From NCBI GenBank assembly GCA_003612485.1, contig RAZA01000018.1, positions 17,595 through 81,594 of the forward strand: DNA of 64,000 nt, written 5' to 3'. The notes under the pieces are model-generated. The model had not been told where the DNA came from. It was given only the letters and a program-made list of their open reading frames with translations, and searched no databases. Position numbers and translations under genes: made by a program. The number at the start of each line of letters is the position of its first letter. Within the stretch, counting starts at the first letter, position 1. The DNA comes from a bacterium D16-50 (GTDB lineage: Bacteria; Bacillota; Clostridia; Lachnospirales; Lachnospiraceae). Positions 56,556 through 64,000 of this stretch are shown in pieces.

Positions 56556-58360
56556 CTATGCCTGCCTCCGTTATCCGTTCTGGGGTTTTCCTTGTCCGAA
56601 TCACTCCCTTGGGGCAGTCTCATTTGCCCATTCCCGTTCTGGGGAAATTTTCCGCCTTCCGGGATATCCCCCTCTTGTGGCATTCCCCCTCCCCAAGACG
56701 GCGTCTCCATTCCAAACACCACTGTTACGGATTCATTGGCCGGAACCGCGGCTGTGTCCCCTATAAGTTCAATGACAACGCTATAAGCTACATTTGTACG
56801 GCTGTCAGAATCAGATATGGGATCAACCTTTGCAACAATACCTTCAAATTCCCCATATTCATTGGACAGAATGTACACCTTGTCCTCCAGAGCTATGCCC
56901 CCAATGTCTTCCTGCCCCACCGATACCGTAACGGTCATTTCTTCCGGATTGCTGTACATAAATACAGTGCTTTCAGCAGTCAGATTCCTCCCGGCTCTTA
57001 CCATGGTCCGCAGCACGGTTCCCTCTCCGGAAGCATAGAAATATCCGTCCCCCACACTGCTTTCAAACAATTCCAGATTTTCCTCTGCATCTTTTCGATT
57101 TTTTTCCAGCGCTTCATAGGTAGTCTGCGCCTGCTGAATTGCCGTCTCATAATCCCCTTGGGCACTGTCCGCATTTGACATTGTCTTTTCGTAGGTCAAT
57201 TTCGCTTGTAATATCTGAGTCTGATAATTTTTTTCCGCCTCCTCCAGCGCCTTTTCCAGCTCCGGAAGCTTCAATTCCAGAGTCTGCAGCTCAAAGGCCC
57301 CATTGACCAGCGCGCTTTCATAGTCCGTTTCCGCCTGCTCTAATTTTTTCAGCTGCATTTCAAGCACATTGTAAAGAGTAGCAAGCACCTCAATCTGATC
57401 CCGGCTGGGACTTGTACTCTGAACGGCATCGCTGTCTGATGCAGTGCCGTCTGACACAATGCCATTTGACGCATCGCCCCCTGATACAGTACCGCCTGAC
57501 ACAGCAGTGCCTGATGCATCGCCCCCTGATACAGTACCGTCCGGCACAGCCCTGCCTGACACATCGCCCCCTGACGCCGGCGCCTGCCCGCCCCCTATGT
57601 TCATGCCGCTCTGGCCAGTTACCTGAGACCAGGAAACACCCCACTCATCCATCTTTTCCTTCAATGCTTCAAGTGTCTCATCATATATTTCCTGATATTC
57701 GTCCACCTTGAAATAGCTCTTGTAGGCGTCATTGTCTACATAAGACCGATACTCAGCAATTTCCTCCTGCGCCTTGGCCAACTCCTCTCTGGCCTGATCC
57801 ACAGAATCCTGCAGCCTTGACACGGCTTCATCATAGACTTCTTTCGCCTGCTCGCCGCTCAATACCTTGCTGTCCAAGTCATATTTTGCAGTGATCTTAC
57901 TCTGTTCGTATTCTATCAGACCGGATCTATAAGCCAAGTCGGCTTCCTTCAATGCCTGCTCCAGTTCCTTCCTCGCTTCCGCCACACTGGATTCCGAAAG
58001 CTTCAAAACCTTAGTCCCTTTCCCAACGATATCTTCAGAATTGACATACACTTCTTCTATTTCCAATTCAGCGGTCAGGTTTTCAACTTCAAACACTTCC
58101 TCGGTGACTCCTACGCTGGTTACGCCGCTTGCCATTACCATACCTTCCGACATGGTAAACTGCACGTTTCCGTTTTGCCTTTGCATGTCTCCAAAGGGAA
58201 AGTCCGTCTTTTCTCCTCCGCCCTTCAAAAAGATCCTTCCCGCCACAGCTGCCAATAGGATTGCCAGCAATAAAACACAAAAAATAACAGCCCTTCTTTT
58301 TTTAGGTTTCTTAGAAATCTCTTGCAGCTGTAGGGGCTTAACCAATTTTATGATCTTCAT
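56552..58360 (-). CDS. HlyD/MacA-like membrane fusion adaptor 1
   Basis: A 602-residue adaptor. A basic head (IIKLVKPLQLQEISKKPKKR) precedes the span (AVIFCVLLLAILLAAVAGRI). Then come the first lipoyl half (VYVNSEDIVGKGTKVLKLSE), a coiled coil (about 120-460) interrupted at about residue 260-330 by a Ser/Gly/Asp/Ala/Val low-complexity insert (SGGDASGTAVSGGTVSGG), the second lipoyl half (ASGEGTVLRTMVRAGRNLTA) and a Pro/Gly/Asn-rich end. The start at 58,360 has GGAGG eight bases before it. It is the first gene of the operon of three adaptors, permease and ATPase. Confidence 0.86.
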   Translation of the reverse strand: MKIIKLVKPLQLQEISKKPKKRRAVIFCVLLLAILLAAVAGRIFLKGGGEKTDFPFGDMQRQNGNVQFTMSEGMVMASGVTSVGVTEEVFEVENLTAELEIEEVYVNSEDIVGKGTKVLKLSESSVAEARKELEQALKEADLAYRSGLIEYEQSKITAKYDLDSKVLSGEQAKEVYDEAVSRLQDSVDQAREELAKAQEEIAEYRSYVDNDAYKSYFKVDEYQEIYDETLEALKEKMDEWGVSWSQVTGQSGMNIGGGQAPASGGDVSGRAVPDGTVSGGDASGTAVSGGTVSGGDASNGIVSDGTASDSDAVQSTSPSRDQIEVLATLYNVLEMQLKKLEQAETDYESALVNGAFELQTLELKLPELEKALEEAEKNYQTQILQAKLTYEKTMSNADSAQGDYETAIQQAQTTYEALEKNRKDAEENLELFESSVGDGYFYASGEGTVLRTMVRAGRNLTAESTVFMYSNPEEMTVTVSVGQEDIGGIALEDKVYILSNEYGEFEGIVAKVDPISDSDSRTNVAYSVVIELIGDTAAVPANESVTVVFGMETPSWGGGMPQEGDIPEGGKFPQNGNGQMRLPQGSDSDKENPRTDNGGRHR

Positions 58361-58481
58361 TTGATTATCCTCCGCTTGTTTTTGGATACGCTTGTAGCTG
58401 ATTATATAATCTTTCACTGAAAGGAAGCTGAAAGAGAAGGCAATTACCTGCACAGCAAAACCGAATTTTAATAATATACAC

Positions 58482-58512
58482 AAAAAATACCAGACACCTA
58501 AGTGTCTGGTAT
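58482..58512 (-). terminator. Intrinsic terminator after the zinc-ribbon gene
   Basis: An 11-bp perfect stem (ATACCAGACAC with GTGTCTGGTAT) around a four-base loop is followed on the minus strand by TTTTTT. It ends the transcript of the gene at 58,643-58,915. The rest of the 282-base gap to adaptor 1 (58,361-58,642) holds the promoter region of the adaptor operon, where I see no clear -35. Confidence 0.8.
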
Positions 58513-58642
58513 ACATATTCGATTTTCCGCCGGTTCTTTTATAGTCTAATCCTCTTCCGGTAACCTTGTCCGCGGCTTCCTGCACCCGCCTGCCGCCCTG
58601 ACAGTTCCACCCAAATATTCTGCAGTTCTTAGGCCCCGGCGG

Positions 58643-58915
58643 TCAGTTTTTCCAGCGTTTCAGTGTCGGAAACCACTCCAGCATGCTTTTTCTTGCCTCT
58701 TCTTCACTCATGCGGGGGTTGGCGGCAACCATATTCGGTACGCATATCTCAATCATTTCTTCCATCGTGCCATGAAAGGTAAACTGGCCGCCCTGAAAAC
58801 AATACTGACAATATTCCTCGTTTTTGCTGCCATCGGCATTTGTACCGTACAGCTCCTCCGTATCCCCCATGGGCATACCACAGCACTGACAAAACTTCTG
58901 ATTCATCTCACTCAT
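58643..58915 (-). CDS. Putative zinc-ribbon protein, 90 residues
   Basis: The N-terminus MSEMNQKFCQCCGMPMGDTE holds two close cysteine pairs, and EEYCQYCFQGGQF near residue 36 holds a third pair, so one or two zinc sites are likely. The C-terminal half is helical (MEEMIEICVPNMVAANPRMS, ARKSMLEWFPTLKRW). This matches small 'putative zinc ribbon' proteins common in Firmicutes, of unknown role. Start at 58,915 is preferred to TTG at 58,936. It is divergent from the GNAT gene and ends at a clear terminator. Confidence 0.8.
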   Translation of the reverse strand: MSEMNQKFCQCCGMPMGDTEELYGTNADGSKNEEYCQYCFQGGQFTFHGTMEEMIEICVPNMVAANPRMSEEEARKSMLEWFPTLKRWKN

Positions 58916-59068
58916 TTTCTGCCTCTTCCTTTCCAATGTGTTTCAAGTGTTTCAAGCTTCTATACAGCTGTATTGTTACGGTCTTCAGTATAGCACACAT
59001 ATCTCGACATCTTTTGTCAAGGTTTTCTATTTTTACAAAATAAAAATATCATATAATCCTGACATAGC

Positions 59069-59098
59069 TTGACAAGTTTCGACATTTTTTAGTACTAT
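59069..59098 (+). promoter_or_regulatory. Sigma-A-type promoter of the GNAT gene
   Basis: TTGACA (59069-59074) and TACTAT (59093-59098) with 18 bases between, 70 bases before the GNAT ATG. Within the spacer and again about 60 bases upstream in inverted orientation are GACAT/ATGTC-like pieces, which may be a shared operator with the divergent zinc-ribbon gene. Confidence 0.55.
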
Positions 59099-59169
59099 AT
59101 GAAATGTCAGGCTTCTTGCCGCTTAGGAGCAAATAGGTTGACGATTTACGTCGGGAAAAGGGAGAGATT

Positions 59170-59601
59170 ATGGCTTTACAATATACGGATCATATGACCG
59201 GGGACGAATATAATGAGCTTCGGCTGAGTGTGGGATTTCATTCCATTACAGAAGGGCAGGCACAGAGAGGTCTGGAACATACCACTTTCTTAACGGCGGT
59301 AAGGGATGGCGGCAAAATCGTCGCCATGGGCAGGATGCTCTTCGATTTCGGGTATACAGCATATCTGGGAGACGTCATTGTCCGCCCGGAATATCAGGGG
59401 CAGGGCATCGGAAAACGAATTGTGGAAAATCTGATTGACAGAACAATGGATTCCGCCCATGAAGGCGAATGGATTATGTTTATTTTGGGAGCCGCAAAAA
59501 ACAAGGAGCCTTTTTATGAAAAGCTAGGCTTTCAAAAACGCCCCAATGAAACATCCGGCGGCGGGATGTCCATGTACCGCACAAAACAGAAAAGAAGATA
59601 A
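59170..59601 (+). CDS. GNAT-family N-acetyltransferase
   Basis: A 143-residue protein that fits one GNAT domain. Motif A is VIVRPEYQGQGIGKRIVENL near residues 74-93, with the acetyl-CoA loop Q-G-Q-G-I-G-K. Motif B includes AAKNKEPFYEKLGFQKRPNE near 113-132. The substrate cannot be told from the sequence. The region before motif A (LTAVRDGGKIVAMGRMLFDF) fits the central strands. A GGGAGAG lies eight bases before ATG. It is the only plus-strand gene on the host side and has its own promoter. Confidence 0.9.
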   Translation: MALQYTDHMTGDEYNELRLSVGFHSITEGQAQRGLEHTTFLTAVRDGGKIVAMGRMLFDFGYTAYLGDVIVRPEYQGQGIGKRIVENLIDRTMDSAHEGEWIMFILGAAKNKEPFYEKLGFQKRPNETSGGGMSMYRTKQKRR

Positions 59602-59608
59602 CAATCTG

Positions 59609-60103
59609 TCAGGAGAGTCCTTGCGGCTCCTCCTGATTTAGCTCTTTGCTATGCTGCAGATGTATCCCTATGTGCCCCACTCCCAAGATGCCTGCAGCGG
59701 CCAAGAGCCAAACAACCCTGCCATATATGCCAAGCAGGAAAAAAGATATTACAGGCAAAGTGGCTCCCGCAAGGGGAATTCCCAAAAAGCTGCTGTAAAA
59801 ATCGGAACCTTTTCGTTCACTCCGAAAATAACGTATCCACCATAATTCATACATTGCCATTGCTATAAAAGCCCCAATAAGCCACCAGCACCGGTTTGAC
59901 CAACCCTGCAGATTGAAATCATCAAACACCAGCACACAGGTCACGGTGAATCCTTCTCCGATTCTTTCAAAGAAAACAAGCACCTTGTTTTCTTTCCCCG
60001 GCATATAGCCCTGAGGCTTTTTTCTTGTCCAGATCACATTGGGAATGAACAGCAAGAGCAGAAACAGCAGTCCGATATAGGAAAATCCAAAGTGTCCCAA
60101 CAT
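59609..60103 (-). CDS. Integral membrane protein, 164 residues
   Basis: About five membrane spans are visible (FSYIGLLFLLLLFIPNVIW, FTVTCVLVFDDF region, WWLIGAFIAMAMYELWWI, LAGATLPVISFFLLGIYG and VVWLLAAAGILGVGHIGIHL). The cytoplasmic loops are basic (RKKPQGYMPGKENK). I have seen such proteins beside TetR-type regulators, but I recognise no transporter motif. Start at 60,103 is chosen for GAGGG before ATG; the upstream GTG at 60,136 is less likely. An inverted repeat (60,148-60,183) sits just upstream and may be its operator. Convergent with the GNAT gene. Confidence 0.75.
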   Translation of the reverse strand: MLGHFGFSYIGLLFLLLLFIPNVIWTRKKPQGYMPGKENKVLVFFERIGEGFTVTCVLVFDDFNLQGWSNRCWWLIGAFIAMAMYELWWIRYFRSERKGSDFYSSFLGIPLAGATLPVISFFLLGIYGRVVWLLAAAGILGVGHIGIHLQHSKELNQEEPQGLS

Positions 60104-60147
60104 TTGCTTACCCTCTGTTTTTCGTTGTTTTTTCACGCCGCCTATAC

Positions 60148-60183
60148 ATCAGGCTGATATTTATCAATATATATCAGCCTGAT
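60148..60183. promoter_or_regulatory. Inverted repeat ATCAGGCTGATAT
   Basis: ATCAGGCTGATAT (60148-60160) and its complement (60171-60183) flank a ten-base AT-rich loop. It lies 45 bases before the start of the membrane protein gene. The arms are themselves partly palindromic (ATCAG/CTGAT), as for a TetR-like repressor site. No regulator gene is next to it. Confidence 0.5.
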
Positions 60184-60248
60184 ATATGTGTCAATGGATT
60201 AAATGCAATCGGCCGCTCCCATTCCCACCATCACACCTTGAAATGCGT

Positions 60249-61637
60249 TTAATCCAAAACAACGCTGTTGACAGCCTCCATCAGATCCACTACGCTGCTT
60301 CTTTCCACCACCGCAGTAGGCACTCCGTCAACCACGGCAATACAATCCTTTCCGTCATAGCGGTACAATTGTATCCTGACTTCCGAATAATTCTCGTTGT
60401 CCAGATATATGGTCAGACCAATCTCCTCCTTCTGATTCGGCTCCTCATCCGTAAAGGTTTTTGCCTTCAATTTCCTCACGGCGTTTCTGATCCCTGCCAT
60501 TTCCAGCTCCTCTTCCTGATAATAATAGATCCTTTTTTCCTCCTCCATCCCGGAGGTGATGGTGTAAGTTTCACCCTCCAGCAAAATATCAAGCTGATAC
60601 ATATCCGAAAAATCTGCCCAGAATAGTTCCTGATGGCGCAGGGAATCAAAAGATATATCCATAAGCTTCTCGTATTCTTCCGATGCAATGCGATATATCA
60701 TTTTTGATTCACCTATCCTTGCGTAAGCCGTCACATCCCCGTCAGCCCCCTGCGTCTCTTTTTCTTCCTGCTCTGCCGGGTCCAGACCGATATTCAGAAC
60801 AAAGCTTTCCTCCGCCCCATCCTGAGCAGAGGCATATTCGACTAAGAGAGAAAGCGCCGGCATATCCAGCCCATATTGCGCCAGCTCCTCCTGACCTGCG
60901 TCATAGTCCACATAGTCCTTCAGACCGAGGTTCCTTACGATGTTCAGATAATCGTTTACTCTGTCTGTATCAAGGGGCCTACGCTCTTCCCCTTGTTCCA
61001 TAAAGTAGATGTCTCCGTCATAGTATGTAGATGTACTGCCTTCTTCATAAAAAATACGCTCCGATTTCTCTCCCGAAAGCTGCAACTGCGCCACATTCTC
61101 AAGCGCCGGAATCTCATCATGTCTGATGAGATCACTGATCTGGAGTTCAAACGATTCCAGAGGATCGGTTTTTACCAGATAGGCATTTCCATCCCCCATG
61201 GACACATACCGCTGGGAATCCATAGCGCTATAATTTCCCAACAAGATTTCATATGCCCCTCCTTCCGTTTCCATATGGATCGAACAGACGGGATCCTTCA
61301 GTCCGTACTGCTCCCAGTCTTCCACCTCTTCTATGACAAAGGCGGCCCCGAACTCCCGGAACTGATCCAGCAGATTCTCTATTTTACTTTCATTCACCGG
61401 AAACCCTTCGTCTGCGTCATATATCCACACTCCGTCTTCATCCCTATGGAACGAAAAAGAACCCGTGCTGCATTCCCACGAAAGCGCTTTTACTTCTTCG
61501 CCCGTTATGTCCATTATGATCTCATCACTGTTCTTAATGACTTCCTTATGTTCTTCATACCTGCTGACCCCAAAAGCCGCCAGACTGACGCAGCAGAGCA
61601 GGCCCGACAATATACCGATCTTTTTACCTCGCTTCAT
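60249..61637 (-). CDS. DUF4340-domain membrane-anchored protein
   Basis: A 462-residue protein with one N-terminal span (KIGILSGLLCCVSLAAFGVS) and a large outside part holding repeated DUF4340-like beta modules: FPVNESKIENLLDQFREFGA and DRVNDYLNIVRNLGLKDYVD, plus a third partial one. DUF4340 proteins are encoded with GldG-type and ABC-2 permease genes, as here, and probably act as an extracytoplasmic part of that transporter. Its start overlaps the upstream gldG-like gene by 14 bases. It is the last gene of the operon. Confidence 0.88.
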   Translation of the reverse strand: MKRGKKIGILSGLLCCVSLAAFGVSRYEEHKEVIKNSDEIIMDITGEEVKALSWECSTGSFSFHRDEDGVWIYDADEGFPVNESKIENLLDQFREFGAAFVIEEVEDWEQYGLKDPVCSIHMETEGGAYEILLGNYSAMDSQRYVSMGDGNAYLVKTDPLESFELQISDLIRHDEIPALENVAQLQLSGEKSERIFYEEGSTSTYYDGDIYFMEQGEERRPLDTDRVNDYLNIVRNLGLKDYVDYDAGQEELAQYGLDMPALSLLVEYASAQDGAEESFVLNIGLDPAEQEEKETQGADGDVTAYARIGESKMIYRIASEEYEKLMDISFDSLRHQELFWADFSDMYQLDILLEGETYTITSGMEEEKRIYYYQEEELEMAGIRNAVRKLKAKTFTDEEPNQKEEIGLTIYLDNENYSEVRIQLYRYDGKDCIAVVDGVPTAVVERSSVVDLMEAVNSVVLD

Positions 61638-63051
61638 TCCGAATCCTCCTTCCCACTGTCATACAGATGCCGATTCCCAGATACAGCAGAGGAAATACGG
61701 CGATCATGATCGTTTTCAAGAGAGAAGAAACAGAATCACTGATAGTAAGATAGCTATAATTCAACGACTTGCTCCGTATCGCTACCGCTTCATTTTCTCC
61801 TATGATAGAAGACATGGCATTCATTGCCAGATCCAGATTGGCACCTGAAGAATAGGCATTATACATATCATCCAGAAACAGCGATGAGGCAAACCACATA
61901 ATCTTCCCCCCGTTTGGGGTTTCTACCGAAACAGCCACGGCAAAGGGGCCGTCAATATCCCCCTCCTCCTTCTCATAGGAAGACAACGCATATCCGGCGG
62001 TCTTGCTGAAAGAAGCCTCCGATGTCGTGAGCAGCTTTGTCACTTCCGCCGTGCCGGCATCCCCTTTCACCGCAAGTCCCTGAGCAATGGGCATGATGGC
62101 ATAATAGTGTTCCTGAATCAGCGGATCCGTAATCTCGCTGCTGGCCATATCCGGCAGCAGCACATAGGGGGCCTGAAAAGCAAAATACTCCCTGTCTGTG
62201 TCAACGACAATCCCTTCCACGGCCTCCACGCCGTAATCTGCCAATATGCCGTAAAGTCCAGACAGTGTTCCCTCCTCCGTAGGGCCCGCCATCACCATCA
62301 GCTGTCCCCCTTCGGATACATATCCTGCCAGAAGGCCCTTCTCCTCCTCCGATATGTCACTGGACGGTGCATAAATCAGAATGCCGTCGGCATCTTCCGG
62401 TATGGAATCCGCCGTCAGCAGGGAAAGCGTGCTTATTTCTATGTTTTCCTTTTCCAGCTGTTCCTTAAACGCCGCCGAAAGCTCCGCCTCCCCATGCCCC
62501 TCCAGCACATATATTTGAGGCAGATCCTCGCTTACCACATAATCGATGGCCGATGTGACCGCTCCTTCCCCGTCAAAGAAAACATCATATGAATAGGAAC
62601 TCAAATTTGTTTCGTAAACATAAATATCACTATAGCTGATAAAACGGCTGCGCTCCCCGCACTCCACCACCAGACTGTTATTCTGTACGGTTTCCGATGT
62701 ATACTGCTGTGCAAATGTGGGATAAATATCCGGATTCTTTTTCACTATTTCAATATGGTCGGATAAACTCTCATATTTGCCTAACAGATTCTCCAAAATG
62801 TCATCCTCCATATCGGCCTGCACAATCCAGTAGACGGTCACATCTTTGTTCAGGGCGTTCACCACCGCCTTTGTATTGCTTGTGACGGAATATAGTTTGG
62901 CAGAGCTGATATCATACTGAGTCAGCGTGGCAGGCATTGCGGACGCAAAAGCATTCACTGCTATGAGAATTGCAAGCACAATAACCGTGACTGTCAGGGA
63001 ATACGTCCCGCCCCGAAAGGCAATACGGTTTTGAAACGGCTTCTCCTTCAT
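61624..63051 (-). CDS. GldG-like ABC transporter auxiliary protein
   Basis: A 475-residue protein with a first span (LTVTVIVLAILIAVNAFASA), a GldG/ABC_transp_aux region (ISSAKLYSVTSNTKAVVNAL, DIYPTFAQQYTSETVQNNSL, DGILIYAPSSDISEEEKGLL), and a second span at the C-terminus (TIMIAVFPLLYLGIGICMTV). The family domain resembles a sugar- or peptide-binding fold. It overlaps the permease gene's stop by one base and the DUF4340 gene. Together with the permease and an ATPase outside the window it should form a transporter of unknown substrate. Confidence 0.88.
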   Translation of the reverse strand: MKEKPFQNRIAFRGGTYSLTVTVIVLAILIAVNAFASAMPATLTQYDISSAKLYSVTSNTKAVVNALNKDVTVYWIVQADMEDDILENLLGKYESLSDHIEIVKKNPDIYPTFAQQYTSETVQNNSLVVECGERSRFISYSDIYVYETNLSSYSYDVFFDGEGAVTSAIDYVVSEDLPQIYVLEGHGEAELSAAFKEQLEKENIEISTLSLLTADSIPEDADGILIYAPSSDISEEEKGLLAGYVSEGGQLMVMAGPTEEGTLSGLYGILADYGVEAVEGIVVDTDREYFAFQAPYVLLPDMASSEITDPLIQEHYYAIMPIAQGLAVKGDAGTAEVTKLLTTSEASFSKTAGYALSSYEKEEGDIDGPFAVAVSVETPNGGKIMWFASSLFLDDMYNAYSSGANLDLAMNAMSSIIGENEAVAIRSKSLNYSYLTISDSVSSLLKTIMIAVFPLLYLGIGICMTVGRRIRNEAR

Positions 63052-63914
63052 CAGTTATACCTCCTTTTCTCCAGAGACTGCACGGATAAAAATAAGAAAA
63101 ACACAATTACCGTTATATAATAAATAATGGCTGTCAAGTCAAAAACACCGGACACAAAGGTATAAAACCTCTCAAAAAGAGAGATTTTTTTCATGATATT
63201 GGGCAGAAGCCCTTCAAATGCCTCACTGTTCAGGATATAGGCAGCCCACACTGCAGCCGCCAGAACAACGACAACTGCATACGCCATCTTTTTGTCTTTG
63301 GTAAGTATACGGATCACCAAGCCCAGCAAGGCGCAGAAAACACATAGGGCTGCCGCCGATCCAAAGGCCGTGGCAGAAACATGCTCCGCCAAGCTGACAC
63401 TGTAGTAATTCAGCAAAATCACCGGTATCGCTATCCCTGCCGCAAATCCCTGGTTCTCCGTAAGAGATGATATAAATATGCCCACAGCGATCAGCGCCGC
63501 CCCCATGATAAAGAAAGCCGCGATGGAGCCATAGGAGGTGGGCAGATATACCTCTCCGTACCGGGCAAAAATAGACGGATATACGGAGACAATGCACAGC
63601 GGGATCAAATAAACCACCAATAGAGCCAGATATTTTCCGATCACCACATCCGTAGTAGTGATGGGCAGCGAATACAGCAGCTGATCCGTTTTCTGCTTCC
63701 GCTCCTCTGCGATCACGCGCATTGTCAGTATCGGAATGATCACCACAAACACAAGCCCCACAAAGCTTAAGACATACTCAAAATTTGCCACCGCCTGCTG
63801 TATATTGTAGATCATGGCGCCTATCCCTACGAAAACCAGCAAAAACGCTCCAAAGACATAAGCTGTCAAGGAATGGAAATAATTCGCTAATTCATGTTTC
63901 AGCACGGCAATCAT
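63051..63914 (-). CDS. ABC-2 type permease (GldF-like)
   Basis: A 287-residue polytopic protein with six spans (LTAYVFGAFLLVFVGIGAMI, FVGLVFVVIIPILTMRVIAE, YLALLVVYLIPLCIV, SIAAFFIMGAALIAVGIFIS and others) and the ABC-2 pattern IPILTMRVIAEERKQKTDQLLYSLPIT, which marks the cytoplasmic loop contacting the ATPase. GGGAGGG lies nine bases before ATG. It is the first complete gene of the operon in this window. The ATPase is expected to the right. Confidence 0.9.
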   Translation of the reverse strand: MIAVLKHELANYFHSLTAYVFGAFLLVFVGIGAMIYNIQQAVANFEYVLSFVGLVFVVIIPILTMRVIAEERKQKTDQLLYSLPITTTDVVIGKYLALLVVYLIPLCIVSVYPSIFARYGEVYLPTSYGSIAAFFIMGAALIAVGIFISSLTENQGFAAGIAIPVILLNYYSVSLAEHVSATAFGSAAALCVFCALLGLVIRILTKDKKMAYAVVVVLAAAVWAAYILNSEAFEGLLPNIMKKISLFERFYTFVSGVFDLTAIIYYITVIVFFLFLSVQSLEKRRYN

Positions 63915-63943
63915 CTATCCGTTCCCTCCCTAGTATAATAATG

Positions 63944-63964
63944 ATATAGCTACAAGAGCTATAT
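63944..63964. promoter_or_regulatory. Small inverted repeat before the permease gene
   Basis: ATATAGCT (63944-63951) and AGCTATAT (63957-63964) flank five bases, about 30 bases before the permease ATG. It may be an operator or an intergenic hairpin between an unseen ATPase gene and the permease. There is no U-tract. Confidence 0.35.
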
Positions 63965-64000
63965 AGTTAACAAGTTACAAAGTCATATCTGATGAATAAC

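Noticed and set aside
56152..56766. Long plus-strand frame of Phe/Leu/Ile/Trp-rich protein opposite the adaptor 2 repeats
   Set aside because: It is the complement of the 60-bp coding repeats, has no ribosome binding site, and its hydrophobic text is a by-product of Lys/Glu/Gln codons on the other strand.
1..64000. tRNA, rRNA or CRISPR array
   Set aside because: I saw no tRNA-like cloverleaf, rRNA-like sequence or spacer-repeat pattern by reading; a covariance scan was not possible here.

Overview
The window looks like a Lachnospiraceae-type (Clostridia, Firmicutes) chromosome. Positions 1 to about 50,765 are most of a large GC-rich integrative and conjugative element (ICE). The rest, 50,766-64,000, is host chromosome. 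The taxonomic inference rests on the gene families (DUF3991/toprim primase, DUF3852, DUF4320, DUF6103-, DUF6133- and DUF6550-like proteins, SpoVG, YodL-domain protein), on strong GGAGG ribosome binding sites with many TTG/GTG starts, and on Gram-positive MacB-like and Gld-like ABC operons. I could run no search, so family names are recalled from sequence patterns.

Layout. (1) 1-873: edge of the ICE control region with an ICE-type sigma factor, a possible 32-residue peptide and a gene cut by the left edge. (2) About 1,050-6,240: an AT-rich cargo island holding an ECF sigma factor, its DUF4367-type membrane partner, a 43-residue exported peptide, two 350-residue proteins starting MNVG, a secreted 143-residue protein and small fragments. 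The sigma gene and the peptide gene carry the same promoter (TGTAAC-N18-CGTTA). (3) 6,283-7,155: two plus-strand ICE genes, the second frameshifted, ending at a strong terminator. (4) 7,332-50,489: one long minus-strand array. From its promoter-proximal (right) end it has small conserved proteins, three ArdA-like proteins, a PAPS-reductase-like protein, a Dam-like methylase, AbrB-type and SpoVG regulators, a complete Tad/Flp pilus set (pilin, prepilin peptidase, CpaB, TadZ, TadA, TadB, TadC, TadE/TadF-like), secreted and membrane proteins, a VirB2-like protein, TrbL/VirB6, a cytosine methylase with internal repeats, PrgI, a split VirB4 with a Fic gene between its parts, an amidoligase with a gamma-glutamylcyclotransferase and an NlpC/P60 hydrolase, a relaxase fused to Sel1 repeats, a toprim primase and the VirD4 coupling ATPase. 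(5) 50,489-50,765: the ICE end, with three copies of a TGTGTATAGCGT motif. (6) 50,766-58,360: a host ABC export operon of three adaptors, a MacB-like permease and an ATPase. The ICE has cut the ATPase in its Walker B motif. (7) 58,643-60,103: a zinc-ribbon protein, a GNAT acetyltransferase and a membrane protein. (8) 60,249-63,914: a DUF4340 / GldG-like / ABC-2 permease operon running off the right edge.

How it fits together. The relaxase, its ribbon-helix-helix partner and a candidate oriT (14,273-14,701) would process DNA. VirD4, VirB4, TrbL, PrgI and the VirB2-like protein form the channel. The NlpC/P60 enzyme would open the wall. The Tad genes would build a pilus, possibly for mate contact. 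Methylases and ArdA-like proteins would protect the incoming DNA. Two copies of a structured element (19,264 and 39,782), each beginning at a gene's stop codon and showing covarying stems, are the least explained signal in the window. The pairing of a Tad pilus with a Firmicutes conjugation operon, the ECF-peptide unit, and the split VirB4 with Fic are the other parts most worth a second look.
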